A stretch of 64,000 nucleotides of DNA from Paucibacter sp. PLA-PC-4 (lineage in GTDB: Bacteria > Pseudomonadota > Gammaproteobacteria > Burkholderiales > Burkholderiaceae_C). A program made the translations under genes and the position numbers. Shown here one piece after another: positions 9,815 to 18,001 of this stretch (the stretch's first letter is position 1; the number at the start of each line of letters is the position of its first letter). The stretch covers positions 1 to 64,000 of the forward strand of contig NZ_JAPFGP010000022.1 in assembly GCF_026241155.1 (NCBI RefSeq), in the 5' to 3' direction. Below the pieces are notes generated by a model. It made no database searches. It was not told where the DNA came from and was given only the letters and a program-made list of their open reading frames with translations.

Positions 9815-9850
9815 TTCGCATCAGCGCATCAAGTCATCAGATGCGTTCGA
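9810..9850 (+). promoter_or_regulatory. Promoter and likely operator of vapBC
   Basis: A perfect -10 box TATAAT is at 9810-9815. It overlaps a cluster of half-sites: CGCATC at 9817-9822, CGCATC at 9825-9830 and the inverted GATGCG at 9840-9845. Toxin-antitoxin operons are usually repressed by their own antitoxin binding such repeats over the promoter. No good -35 box is visible. Confidence 0.5.
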
Positions 9851-9871
9851 CGCGGTTTGATGGAGTTCTCG

Positions 9872-10123
9872 ATGCGAACCACACTGGATATTGACGACGA
9901 CCTCTTGATGGCGGCCAAGGAGTTGGCGCGCCGCGAGGGGTCGAGCGCCGGCGCCGTGATTTCGCGCCTCCTGCGCGCTTCATTGACCGGCGGTGAAGGT
10001 AGCGCGGCGGCGCGCGGCATGGCTGCAAAACCTGTTGCAGGCTTTGCGCCCTTCGCGGCCCGACCCGGTGTGGTGACGAGTCTTGAGCAGGTCAACGCTT
10101 TGCGCGAGGCCGAAGGTATTTGA
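9872..10123 (+). CDS. vapB: VapB-type antitoxin (ribbon-helix-helix)
   Basis: 83 residues beginning MRTTLDIDDDLLMAAKELAR, the classical ribbon-helix-helix antitoxin start: one beta strand, then two helices. The C-terminal half is likely the toxin-neutralising tail. ATG 9872 is chosen because GGAG at 9862-9865 sits 6 nt upstream; a TTG at 9857 and an ATG at 9860 are also in frame. It overlaps vapC by one base (TGATG), the normal tight coupling of a TA operon. Confidence 0.85.
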   Translation: MRTTLDIDDDLLMAAKELARREGSSAGAVISRLLRASLTGGEGSAAARGMAAKPVAGFAPFAARPGVVTSLEQVNALREAEGI

Positions 10124-10554
10124 TGCGGGCCCTGCTTGATGTGAACATGCTGGTGGCATTGCTGGATGCCGGCCATCTGCACCATGGCTTGGCGATGCGC
10201 TGGCTGGCCGAACATCAGGACCAGGGCTGGGCTTCCTGTCCGCTGACGCAAAACGGCTGTTTGCGCATCATGTCCTTGCCTGCTTACCCCAACAGCCAGC
10301 CCGCGGCCCTGGTGGCTCAGCGCTTGGGCCAGGCGGTGGCCCACGAGGCGCACCAGTTCTGGCCTGACAGCCTCAGCCTGCTAGATGGTGGCCGCCTGAA
10401 CTGGGACCGGGTGCTGAGTTCGCGCCAGGTGACCGATCTGTACCTGCTGGCCTTGGCCGTCGAGCAGGGTGGGCGCTTGGTGACCCTTGACCAGGGCATA
10501 GCCCTTCAAGCGGTGCCCGGTGCGCAGAAGAAGCACCTTTTGATTGTGAGCTGA
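10123..10554 (+). CDS. vapC: VapC-type toxin, PIN-domain ribonuclease
   Basis: 143 residues. A PIN domain starts with MRALLDVNMLVALLDAGHLH (first acidic residue Asp6), continues with CPLTQNGCLRIMSLPAYPN, and has a late acidic pair in TDLYLLALA and LVTLDQGIAL. PIN toxins cleave RNA with Mg ions and are held inactive by VapB. The second acidic site reads TQNG where many PIN proteins have TENG; the Gln form also occurs in this subfamily. The start overlaps the vapB stop. The pair lies inside polysaccharide operon I, in the same direction. Confidence 0.85.
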   Translation: MRALLDVNMLVALLDAGHLHHGLAMRWLAEHQDQGWASCPLTQNGCLRIMSLPAYPNSQPAALVAQRLGQAVAHEAHQFWPDSLSLLDGGRLNWDRVLSSRQVTDLYLLALAVEQGGRLVTLDQGIALQAVPGAQKKHLLIVS

Positions 10555-10566
10555 GAAGCGATTGAT

Positions 10567-11733
10567 ATGACGATGAGCGACAACTTCCTGCCCTTCGCCC
10601 TGCCCGAGATCGGCGAGGACGAGATCGCCGAGGTGGTCGACACCCTGCGCTCGGGCTGGGTCACGACCGGCCCGAAGGCCCGCCGCTTCGAGCAGGCCTT
10701 TGCCGAGTACCTGGGTGAGCCGCAGATCGAGTGCATCGCGGTCAACTCGGCGACCGCCGGTTTGCATCTGGCGCTGGAGGCCTTAGGCATCGGTCCCGGC
10801 GACGAGGTCATCACGACGACCCACACCTTCACGGCGACGGCCGAGGTCGTGCGCTATCTGGGTGCCGATGTGGTCCTGGTCGATATCGACCCGAAGACGC
10901 TGAACATCGACCCGAAACTGGTTGAGGCTGCGATCACGCCCAAGACCCGTTGCATCATCCCGGTTCACTATGCCGGCCTGGCGGTGGACATGATCGCAAT
11001 CTTGGACATCGCCCGCAAGCATGGCTTGCGCGTCGTCGAGGACGCGGCGCACGCCCTGCCGACCACCCTGGAGAAGGAGCTGATCGGCACGATGGGCAGC
11101 GATGCCACCGTGTTCAGTTTCTACGCCAACAAGACCATGACCACCGGCGAGGGCGGCATGCTTGTGACGCGCAATGCCGAGCTGGCCAAGCGCGCCAAGG
11201 TGATGCGCTTGCACGGCATGAACCGCGATGCCTTTGATCGCTTTACCGCCAAAGTGCCGAGCTGGTACTACGAAATCGTCGCGCCCGGCTTCAAGTACAA
11301 CCTGACCGACATCGCCGCAGCGCTGGGACTGCACCAGCTCAAGCGGATCCCGGCCTTCCAGGCGCGCCGCGAGCTGATCGCACAGGCCTACAACGACGCG
11401 TTCGCCGATCTGCCGCTGATCCTGCCGCCACAGGCCGTCGAGGGCGACACGCATTCCTGGCATCTCTATGTGCTGCGCCTGAGCGAGGAGCTGGAGATGG
11501 AGCGCGATGTCTTCATCGAGCGCATGTATGCCGCCGGCATCGGTTGCAGCGTGCACTACATTCCGCTGCATCTGCACCCCTACTGGCGCGACCGGTACGG
11601 CCTGAGGGCCGAGCAGTTCCCGCATTCGCAAAAGGCCTTCGAGCGCATGGTCAGCATCCCGCTCTACACGGCGATGACGGATGCCGATGTGCAGCGGGTG
11701 ATACGCACTGTGCGCGAGATCGTGCTGGGCTGA
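10567..11733 (+). CDS. DegT/DnrJ/EryC1/StrS aminotransferase (PglE/ArnB-like)
   Basis: 388-residue PLP enzyme. It has the family start [19 protein letters not shown], an [19 protein letters not shown] segment typical of 4-aminotransferases, and the PLP-lysine motif [19 protein letters not shown]. It likely aminates the UDP-4-keto-6-deoxy-GlcNAc made by the dehydratase two genes downstream, giving a UDP-4-amino-4,6-dideoxy sugar (PglE/PseC/ArnB chemistry). This aminotransferase is distinct from the WbpE-like one at 3957. A second ATG two codons in (10573) is an alternative start. Confidence 0.85.
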   Translation: MTMSDNFLPFALPEIGEDEIAEVVDTLRSGWVTTGPKARRFEQAFAEYLGEPQIECIAVNSATAGLHLALEALGIGPGDEVITTTHTFTATAEVVRYLGADVVLVDIDPKTLNIDPKLVEAAITPKTRCIIPVHYAGLAVDMIAILDIARKHGLRVVEDAAHALPTTLEKELIGTMGSDATVFSFYANKTMTTGEGGMLVTRNAELAKRAKVMRLHGMNRDAFDRFTAKVPSWYYEIVAPGFKYNLTDIAAALGLHQLKRIPAFQARRELIAQAYNDAFADLPLILPPQAVEGDTHSWHLYVLRLSEELEMERDVFIERMYAAGIGCSVHYIPLHLHPYWRDRYGLRAEQFPHSQKAFERMVSIPLYTAMTDADVQRVIRTVREIVLG

Positions 11734-11736
11734 CAC

Positions 11737-12330
11737 GTGCTCAAACGGCTGGTCGACATCCTGCTCTCTACGTTGGGCCTGGCATTGCTGGCGCTGCCCT
11801 TGCTGGCGATCGCGCTGTGGGTCAAGCTTGACTCTCGGGGGCCGGTGCTGTTTCGCCAGCAGCGGGTGGGGCGTTTCGGCCGGCCCTTCATGATCCACAA
11901 ATTTCGCACGATGGCCGTGGACGCGCCGGCTCGCGGCCCGCAAATCACCGTCGGTGCTGATCCGCGCATCACCCGCGCGGGCCAGGTCCTGCGCCGCAGC
12001 AAGCTCGACGAACTGCCGCAACTCTGGGACGTGCTGCGCGGGGCGATGAGCCTGGTCGGGCCGCGGCCCGAGGTGCCCAAGTATGTGGCGCTGTATCCCG
12101 ACGAGATGCGCGAGCTGCTGCTGTCGGTGCGACCCGGCATCACCGACCTGGCCTCGCTGCAGTACCGTGACGAGAGCGCCGTGCTGGCGGCAGCCGCCGA
12201 TCCCGAGCGCGCCTATGTGGAGCAGGTGCTGCCGGCCAAGCTGGCGCTCTCCAGCCGCTATGTACGCGAAGCCACGCTGCTTGGTGATCTGCGCCTGATA
12301 CTGGCCACCCTGTCAGCGCTGCGGCGCTGA
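11737..12330 (+). CDS. PglC-like polyprenol-phosphate phosphoglycosyltransferase
   Basis: 197 residues, the size of the short monotopic transferases (PglC/WsaP class) without the extra N-terminal domains of WcaJ. It has one N-terminal hydrophobic re-entrant helix (LVDILLSTLGLALLALPLLA) and the catalytic region RRSKLDELPQLWDVLRGAMS followed by LVGPRPEVP. It would transfer a phospho-sugar to undecaprenyl phosphate and so start repeat-unit synthesis for operon I. The start is GTG 11737. Its place between PglE-like and PglF-like genes suggests a 4-amino- or diacetamido-trideoxyhexose as first sugar. Confidence 0.9.
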   Translation: MLKRLVDILLSTLGLALLALPLLAIALWVKLDSRGPVLFRQQRVGRFGRPFMIHKFRTMAVDAPARGPQITVGADPRITRAGQVLRRSKLDELPQLWDVLRGAMSLVGPRPEVPKYVALYPDEMRELLLSVRPGITDLASLQYRDESAVLAAAADPERAYVEQVLPAKLALSSRYVREATLLGDLRLILATLSALRR

Positions 12331-12347
12331 GGTTTGAGAAAGATCCG

Positions 12348-14228
12348 ATGTTCTGGTTGTCGCTTGACGGTTTTTTGACCCGCATCCGCCCATATCGCCA
12401 GGGGCTGTCCCTGCTGCTGGATGCGGCTGTGGTCGCGCTGGCCTGGCAGGCGACCTATCTGTTCCGTCTGGGCTTCGAGCGCTGGATCTCGGCGCGACCG
12501 AATTACGACCATTGGGTGTTGCTGGGGCTGGTGATGCTCTATGCAGTGGTTCTGTGGGCGTTGCGCGTACCCAAGGGCATGTGGCGTTTCAGCGGCTTTG
12601 GCGAGGTCAAACGCCTGGCCTTGGCCTGCGCGGTGGCGGGCGGGATTGCGGCCGTGATCGTGCTGATGGCTCAGCTGAGTAAGGTGCCGCGTGCGGTGCT
12701 GGCGCTGCACCCGGTGTTCTGCCTGATTGGCCTGGCGATGATGCGCCTGGGCTACCGCATGCTGTACGAGCATATGCGTGGACGCATCAGCGGCAGCTCG
12801 GTCGAATCGCACCGTGTGCTTGTGATGGGCGCAGGGCAGGCTGGTCGCATTCTGGTGGCCGGCATCCAGCACCAGGGCTGGGTGGTAGTCGGCTGGCTCG
12901 ATGACGATGACGCCAAGCGCGACTCTCGCGTGGCTGGCATCCCGGTGCTGGGCAGTCTTGAAGATGTCGGCCACTTGGCGGCGATGCACGGCATCACCCA
13001 CCTGATCGTCGCGATGCCCTCGGCTGCCCCAGACAGACGCCGGCGTGCGCTGGATCTGGCAGCAGGCACAGGGCTGCATGTGCTGACCGTGCCCAGCAGC
13101 GCCGAGCTGATGCAGGGCAGCAAGGTCGACCAGTTGCGCGATATCGAGCCTGAGGACCTGCTGGGCCGCGAGCCCGTGGTGCTCGATGAGGGAGGCATCA
13201 GCGAGTGCATCAACGGCAAGGTCGTGCTTGTCACCGGCGCCGGGGGCTCGATCGGCTCCGAGCTGTGCCGCCAGGTGGCGCGCTACGGCCCAGCCACGAT
13301 CGTCCTGTATGAACTCAGCGAATTCGCCCTGTACACGATCGAGCAAGAGCTCTCAGAGAAATTCCCCCGCATCCCGCTGGTGCGCCTCGTCGGTGATGTG
13401 AAGGACCTGGAGCACCTGCGCTACGTCTTCGGCAAGTACAAGCCGCAGATCGTCTTCCATGCTGCGGCATACAAGCACGTGCCGCTGATGGAGGAGGAAA
13501 ACGCGCTGGCTTGTTTGCGCAACAACACCCTGGGAACTTATCACGCGACGCTGGCGGCAGCTGAGCATGGAGCCGAGCGATTTGTGCTTATCAGCACCGA
13601 CAAGGCCGTTAACCCGACCAACGTGATGGGGGCGACCAAGCGCGCGGCCGAGTTGGTGATCAGTCATATGGCTGGTCAGGAGAACAAGACGAAGTTCATG
13701 GCGGTGCGCTTCGGCAATGTCCTGGGTTCCAGCGGCAGCGTGATCCCGAAGTTCAAGGAGCAGATTGCCAAAGGCGGCCCCGTCACCGTGACCCATCCCG
13801 ACATCACCCGCTACTTCATGACCATTCCCGAAGCGGCACGCTTGGTGGTCCAGGCGGCAGCCATCGGAGAGACGGGTCAGGTCTATGTGCTTGACATGGG
13901 CGAGCCTGTGCGCATTGTCGACTTGGCACGAGACATGATTCGGCTGTCCGGCCGCAGCCAGCAAGAGATACGCATCGAGTTCAGTGGACTGAGGCCAGGG
14001 GAGAAGTTGTACGAGGAACTGCTGGCGGACAGTGATACCAGTGTGCCCACGGCAGTTAGCATGCTGCGGATTGCTAAGCTGAGTGACTTGACTGTGGCGC
14101 AGCCTGTGTTGCCCTGGCTTATGGCGGCTGCCAGTGCGGCGTCAGCCAGTAGTCCGCATCCGACAGTGAGGCATGCTCTCCAGAGCCTGCTCAGTGAATT
14201 TCGAAGCAGCGGCACGTCGCGGACTTAA
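12348..14228 (+). CDS. Membrane UDP-GlcNAc 4,6-dehydratase (WbpM/PglF/CapD family)
   Basis: 626 residues, the usual length of the long WbpM-type dehydratases. Four hydrophobic helices (about residues 18-120) come first, then a CoA-binding-like Rossmann domain (VLVMGAGQAGRILVAGI) and a catalytic SDR domain with VLVTGAGGSIGSELCRQVA. The active site has STDKAVNPTNVMGATKRAAE: the Thr-Asp-Lys and the Met-x-x-x-Lys that replaces the usual Tyr-x-x-x-Lys. It forms UDP-2-acetamido-2,6-dideoxy-4-keto-hexose, the substrate for the upstream aminotransferase. It is the last gene of operon I. Confidence 0.92.
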   Translation: MFWLSLDGFLTRIRPYRQGLSLLLDAAVVALAWQATYLFRLGFERWISARPNYDHWVLLGLVMLYAVVLWALRVPKGMWRFSGFGEVKRLALACAVAGGIAAVIVLMAQLSKVPRAVLALHPVFCLIGLAMMRLGYRMLYEHMRGRISGSSVESHRVLVMGAGQAGRILVAGIQHQGWVVVGWLDDDDAKRDSRVAGIPVLGSLEDVGHLAAMHGITHLIVAMPSAAPDRRRRALDLAAGTGLHVLTVPSSAELMQGSKVDQLRDIEPEDLLGREPVVLDEGGISECINGKVVLVTGAGGSIGSELCRQVARYGPATIVLYELSEFALYTIEQELSEKFPRIPLVRLVGDVKDLEHLRYVFGKYKPQIVFHAAAYKHVPLMEEENALACLRNNTLGTYHATLAAAEHGAERFVLISTDKAVNPTNVMGATKRAAELVISHMAGQENKTKFMAVRFGNVLGSSGSVIPKFKEQIAKGGPVTVTHPDITRYFMTIPEAARLVVQAAAIGETGQVYVLDMGEPVRIVDLARDMIRLSGRSQQEIRIEFSGLRPGEKLYEELLADSDTSVPTAVSMLRIAKLSDLTVAQPVLPWLMAAASAASASSPHPTVRHALQSLLSEFRSSGTSRT

Positions 14229-14417
14229 GCTCCTGTGCACTAAGTCATCTTGTTGGTGATAGAAGGTGTCGTGAACCTGCAACAAATCCCCTTGTTCCTT
14301 CGATCCGGGGCTTGCGCTGCGATTACTATCCGTCTGCCAGTGTTGTGGGAGGCGCAAAAATAAAGTGTTTACCCGCAATATGCATCGGTCCGCTGACCCT
14401 GTAACGATTGCTTGCCC

Positions 14418-14462
14418 TAGAATCCTCGGGCGTGCAATTTGGTACGTGTGATTCGCGAATCA
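14418..14462 (+). promoter_or_regulatory. Likely promoter and 14-bp palindrome upstream of the exported protein gene
   Basis: TAGAAT at 14418-14423 is a -10 candidate, with a weak CTGACC 19 bp upstream. Downstream, at 14449-14462, lies a perfect 14-bp palindrome TGATTCGCGAATCA. It would be in the 5' leader of the mRNA or act as a protein site. The 271-bp gap 14229-14499 shows no other clear element. Confidence 0.4.
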
Positions 14463-14499
14463 TTGAGTTTTTATCCATAACCCTTGTGGAGTTCACCGA

Positions 14500-15897
14500 A
14501 TGAAAAAATTTGTGTTTAAGGCGACCGCTCTGGCGATCGGTGCGCTGGTTGGAGGTAGTGCGTTCGCTGCTATTACGCTGTCGGATACGACTGCTGATGC
14601 GCGTACCTACGCCACTGAGTTGGTTGCCAGCGGCGACAACCTGTCGGATGCCAACTTGGCTACGACGAGCAAGCTGGGTTTTGGTGTTTCGGCTGCCGCA
14701 ACGCGTTATGTGCGTTTTGACCTGACCAACGCCAAGTGGAACACTGCCGTGACGCCCGCGCGTCTGGATGCCGGCGTTGCTGCTGCTGGTACGTCGTACA
14801 CGCCGGATGTGGCCGTTGTTGCCGGCGGCACCACGGCTGACTCGTATGTCATTTTCCAAGTGACTGCGGACGTCAACTATGACCAAGGCGACGCACTGTC
14901 GCTGGCTCTGAACACGATTGGTGTCAAGGTCACTAGCACCGCTTCGCCGGTTGCCCTGACCTACGCCATGTTCGAAACGGCTGGTCAGGCTGTTGCTAAC
15001 GATGCCAATGTCAAGCTGGCTGGTTACAGCGAAACTATCGCCAAGTTCGGCAAGGCACTGAGCTTCGTCGTGACTCCGGGCACGCAAGTCGCTTCGGTCG
15101 AGAAGGCTTTCAAGGAATTCACGACTACTGGCACGAACTCTGCTCCTCTGGCCAAGACGGCAAAGCTGGGCAAGGTTGACAACACTGTTGGCACGGCATT
15201 CACGGCCGCTGGTGTTGCAGTGGCCAATGCAGACCTGATTGCAGCTGGCACCAAGCTGGTTGTGACTGGTGACTTCGGTGCCAAGGGTTCCGTGTTCCTG
15301 GATGGCGACGACAACTGCGCCACCTCGGCAACGGCGGCTACGTTCGCTACTGGCAACACCACGACCGCTAGCATCACTACCGGCGCTGCTGCAGTGCTGG
15401 GCAACGTGTGCTACACCGTGACCGGCGACACCGCCGTGCCTGAGCAAGTCGCTTCGGTTGTGTACGACGTGACTGCTGCTGGTGCTTCCACCACGGCCGA
15501 CACGGCGAGCACGACCCTGGGCACCATCCTGCACGATGGCACGACCCTGCAGGCTCCGTTCGCTACGATCCACCCTGACTACCTGTCGCGCGTGGTTCTG
15601 ACCAGCACCTACGGTGTTGATGCTGCTGTGTCTGCTTCTGTCATCACTGAAGATGGCATCAGCTGCGCAGCTGGCACGACTTCGTTCACGCTGAAGGCCG
15701 GCAAGCAGCTGTTCATCAATACGAAGGACATCTGCCCGTCGCTGAGCACTGGTGTTACCCGCCTGGCTGTCAAGCTGGACGTGGTTGCTCCGAGCTCGTC
15801 GATCTCTGGCGTGTACAACGTGATGAACTACAACCAGACGACCGGTGCTACCGACTCGCTGATCTCCTACCCGCTGCTCCGTCCGGGTACGAACTGA
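14500..15897 (+). CDS. Abundant exported protein, S-layer-like candidate
   Basis: 465 residues with a clear Sec signal peptide (MKKFVFKATALAIGALVGG, cleavage after SAFA at about 23). The mature part of about 442 residues is very rich in Ala, Thr, Val and Gly. It has one Trp and four Cys, all in the C-terminal half (near residues 273, 304, 388 and 411), which could form two disulfides. There is no lipobox, transmembrane anchor or pilin motif. The gene stands alone with a leader and a strong terminator and uses many GCT, GGT and GTT codons, as highly expressed genes do in high-GC genomes. It directly precedes a T2SS operon, so it is a likely T2SS substrate. I do not recognise a named family; S-layer subunit is a hypothesis. 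Confidence 0.6.
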   Translation: MKKFVFKATALAIGALVGGSAFAAITLSDTTADARTYATELVASGDNLSDANLATTSKLGFGVSAAATRYVRFDLTNAKWNTAVTPARLDAGVAAAGTSYTPDVAVVAGGTTADSYVIFQVTADVNYDQGDALSLALNTIGVKVTSTASPVALTYAMFETAGQAVANDANVKLAGYSETIAKFGKALSFVVTPGTQVASVEKAFKEFTTTGTNSAPLAKTAKLGKVDNTVGTAFTAAGVAVANADLIAAGTKLVVTGDFGAKGSVFLDGDDNCATSATAATFATGNTTTASITTGAAAVLGNVCYTVTGDTAVPEQVASVVYDVTAAGASTTADTASTTLGTILHDGTTLQAPFATIHPDYLSRVVLTSTYGVDAAVSASVITEDGISCAAGTTSFTLKAGKQLFINTKDICPSLSTGVTRLAVKLDVVAPSSSISGVYNVMNYNQTTGATDSLISYPLLRPGTN

Positions 15898-15919
15898 TCA
15901 CCGTAAGGTGTGAGGTTTG

Positions 15920-15945
15920 AAAGGGCGCCGCAAGGCGCCCTTTTT
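15920..15945 (+). terminator. Strong rho-independent terminator after the exported protein gene
   Basis: GGGCGCC (15923-15929), loop GCAA, GGCGCCC (15934-15940), then five Ts; flanking As extend the stem. It isolates the exported-protein transcript from the T2SS operon. Confidence 0.92.
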
Positions 15946-16032
15946 CATTGGCTAACCGGCCGCATCTCGATACTTGCTGAGCTTGCCTACAATGTGTCCG
16001 GCGGCATATGCCGTAGACCTCGCCAAAACACA

Positions 16033-16509
16033 ATGCAATTGACTCGAAACTTGTGCCAGTTCCGTCCTTTGGACCGTCCCAAGCGTGGCCTGGGCTTCAC
16101 TTTGCTGGAAATGCTTGTGGTGCTCGTCATCATTGGGCTTTTGGCCGGCCTGGTTGGCCCTCGCTTGTTTTCAAAAGTTGATCAATCCAAGATCACCGCT
16201 GCGAACACACAGGTCAAGATGCTGCGCGGTGCCGTGGAGAGTCTGCGGCTGGATATTGGTCGCTACCCCACGGCAGAGGAGGGATTGGCCTTGTTGGGTA
16301 AAGCGCCTGCAGATCCGGCCTTGGCCTCTCGCTGGCGCGGTCCTTATCTTGATGGCGCTTTGCCGGATGATCCCTGGGCTCATCCCTATCAGTACGCTGT
16401 GCCAGGTGCGGACAGCCAGCCGTTTGCTCTTTACTCCCTGGGTGCCGACGGCAAGCGCGGTGGCACAGGCGATGCCTCTGATCTGGGCGTGCTGCCGTTG
16501 GCTCAATAA
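16033..16509 (+). CDS. gspG: T2SS major pseudopilin GspG
   Basis: 158 residues. A prepilin leader ends in RPKRGLG, followed by the methylation/assembly segment FTLLEMLVVLVIIGLLAGLV with the invariant Glu at +5. The C-terminal half has the conserved GspG fold: RYPTAEEGLALL, the DPWAHPYQYAVPG turn and the calcium-site region SLGADGKRGGTGDASDL. It polymerises into the periplasmic pseudopilus. ATG 16033 is chosen because it gives a normal 20-odd-residue leader; the upstream in-frame extension runs into the preceding terminator. First gene of the T2SS operon. Confidence 0.93.
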   Translation: MQLTRNLCQFRPLDRPKRGLGFTLLEMLVVLVIIGLLAGLVGPRLFSKVDQSKITAANTQVKMLRGAVESLRLDIGRYPTAEEGLALLGKAPADPALASRWRGPYLDGALPDDPWAHPYQYAVPGADSQPFALYSLGADGKRGGTGDASDLGVLPLAQ

Positions 16510-16510
16510 G

Positions 16511-16918
16511 ATGAACATGAGGCTAGCAATGCCCCCGAAGATTGCTGGCGGCTTTACGCTTCTTGAGCTGCTCGTAGTGCTCACGATTGCTGCACTAAGT
16601 ATCGGATTCGCTCTGCCTTCCGCCGTCCGATGGATTGCTGCTGTGCAGGAGCGCGGGTGGCGCGATGACCTGCGCGTGACACTCCAAGGCCTGCCCGTCC
16701 GCGCATTTCAACGAGGGGAAGCCTTGGAGCTGGATGAGTCGGCACTGCGCCAACTGCAGCCTGACTTGCCCGCAGATATTGAGCTGACCTTGGATCGCCC
16801 CTTGCGGTACAGCGCCGTGGGGGTTGCCTCCGGTGGCAGTCTGAGCTTCCGTGGAAAGGGCTCGTCTCGAGCAGAGCGGTGGCGGATTGAGCCAGTCAGC
16901 GGGCGTGTGCTGCCTTGA
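16511..16918 (+). CDS. gspH: T2SS minor pseudopilin GspH
   Basis: 135 residues. A short leader ends in AGG, then FTLLELLVVLTIAALSIGFA, the pseudopilin helix with Glu+5. The remainder is a small globular domain ending ERWRIEPVSGRVLP, as seen in GspH/FimT-like proteins. GspH is a minor component at the pseudopilus. It starts 1 nt after the gspG stop, so it is co-translated. Confidence 0.88.
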   Translation: MNMRLAMPPKIAGGFTLLELLVVLTIAALSIGFALPSAVRWIAAVQERGWRDDLRVTLQGLPVRAFQRGEALELDESALRQLQPDLPADIELTLDRPLRYSAVGVASGGSLSFRGKGSSRAERWRIEPVSGRVLP

Positions 16919-16923
16919 GGAGT

Positions 16924-17367
16924 ATGCAGGTTCGGCGTGCTTCTGGTTTCGGCTTGCTTGAAGCGTTGGTTGCGCTGACCATCTTGGCTGCGAGCGGCGC
17001 TGCGCTGTTCACCTGGTTGAACCAGAGCTTACAAATGGCGTCTCGACTCAAGGTACGTCAGGCCGAAGTTGAGCAGCAGCTATTGGCAGAGAATCTGCTA
17101 GCTGACTTGAATCCCTTCGTTGAGCCCAGTGGTGAGCGCACTCTGGGGGGCGTGAAGCTGAGCTGGCAATCACAGATGGTGAGTCCAATGAGGCCGAGTC
17201 AGCCAACCAGAGCGACCCAGTCTCCGCGCTGGCGTGTGGGCTTGTACCGAGTTCAGGTGGTGGCTACAAATCTGGATGGGACCATACGCAATCAATTCGC
17301 GTACCTGCAGCCAGGCCTTGAACTCTTGGCTCCAGCAACCCAGTCGAGACGTCCTGATGAGCCATAG
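16924..17367 (+). CDS. gspI: T2SS minor pseudopilin GspI
   Basis: 147 residues. The leader ends RRASG, followed by FGLLEALVALTILAASGAAL (Glu+5 present). GspI nucleates the pseudopilus tip with GspJ and GspK. The start is uncertain: ATG 16924 lies too close to a GAGG sequence for a normal ribosome site, and a TTG at 16915 overlapping the gspH stop is also in frame. The 3' end overlaps gspJ by 11 nt. Confidence 0.87.
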   Translation: MQVRRASGFGLLEALVALTILAASGAALFTWLNQSLQMASRLKVRQAEVEQQLLAENLLADLNPFVEPSGERTLGGVKLSWQSQMVSPMRPSQPTRATQSPRWRVGLYRVQVVATNLDGTIRNQFAYLQPGLELLAPATQSRRPDEP

Positions 17368-18001
17368 TCTTGGTGGTGCATGCGGTCGTGCACAGGCTCG
17401 CGCCAGCGTGCTTGGGTTCACATTGCTTGAGACCTTGGTGACACTGGTGCTGGTCTCAATCGTTGCTGCGTTGATGTCGCAAGGCCTCTTCCAAGTTGCT
17501 CGTATCGAGGTGCTGCTCCAAGGGCAACAACTTGTGGGCCAGATGGAAACACTGCGCCGAATATGGGTTCAGCAATGTCTTGAAGGGCTGATGCCAGGCC
17601 TCCAGGAGACGCCTGATCGTTTTCGTGGTGACCAACGTCAGCTGTCGGGTATCAGTTCGCTGGTGCCATTGGCCGACAGCGTGGGGCCAACGCGCCTGCG
17701 TATGTTCATTCATTTCAATGATCAGAATGGACGCAGCGAGGTTCGATTGGCGGTTGGTGCCGATGGTGTGGAGTCGGTGGTGTTGATCGATTGGGCTGGT
17801 CAGCGCGGTGCTTGGCGCTATATGGACGCCGCGGGCGAGTGGCAGCCTCAGTGGCCCCCAGCCATGGGTGTACAGACCCAAGCGCTGCCTCGACTCATTG
17901 CTCTAGACCCAGGGGCAGGGGGGGGCTGGTTGGTAGTGGCACGGCCTTCTGCCTCGGCACAGCCTTTGGGTGGGCGTATCGATCTGGAGAAGCTGCCTTG
18001 A
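17357..18001 (+). CDS. gspJ: T2SS minor pseudopilin GspJ
   Basis: 214 residues. The leader ends ARASVLG, followed by FTLLETLVTLVLVSIVAALM, with Glu+5. The soluble part includes RLRMFIHFNDQNGRSEVRLA and matches the size of GspJ, one of the tip-complex pseudopilins. ATG 17357 gives a normal leader; the longer upstream frame lies inside gspI. Its TGA overlaps the TTG start of gspK. Confidence 0.87.
   Translation: MSHSLGGACGRAQARASVLGFTLLETLVTLVLVSIVAALMSQGLFQVARIEVLLQGQQLVGQMETLRRIWVQQCLEGLMPGLQETPDRFRGDQRQLSGISSLVPLADSVGPTRLRMFIHFNDQNGRSEVRLAVGADGVESVVLIDWAGQRGAWRYMDAAGEWQPQWPPAMGVQTQALPRLIALDPGAGGGWLVVARPSASAQPLGGRIDLEKLP

Noticed and set aside
9857-9871. Upstream TTG/ATG starts for vapB
   Set aside because: The ATG at 9872 has the best-spaced GGAG and gives the canonical antitoxin N-terminus.
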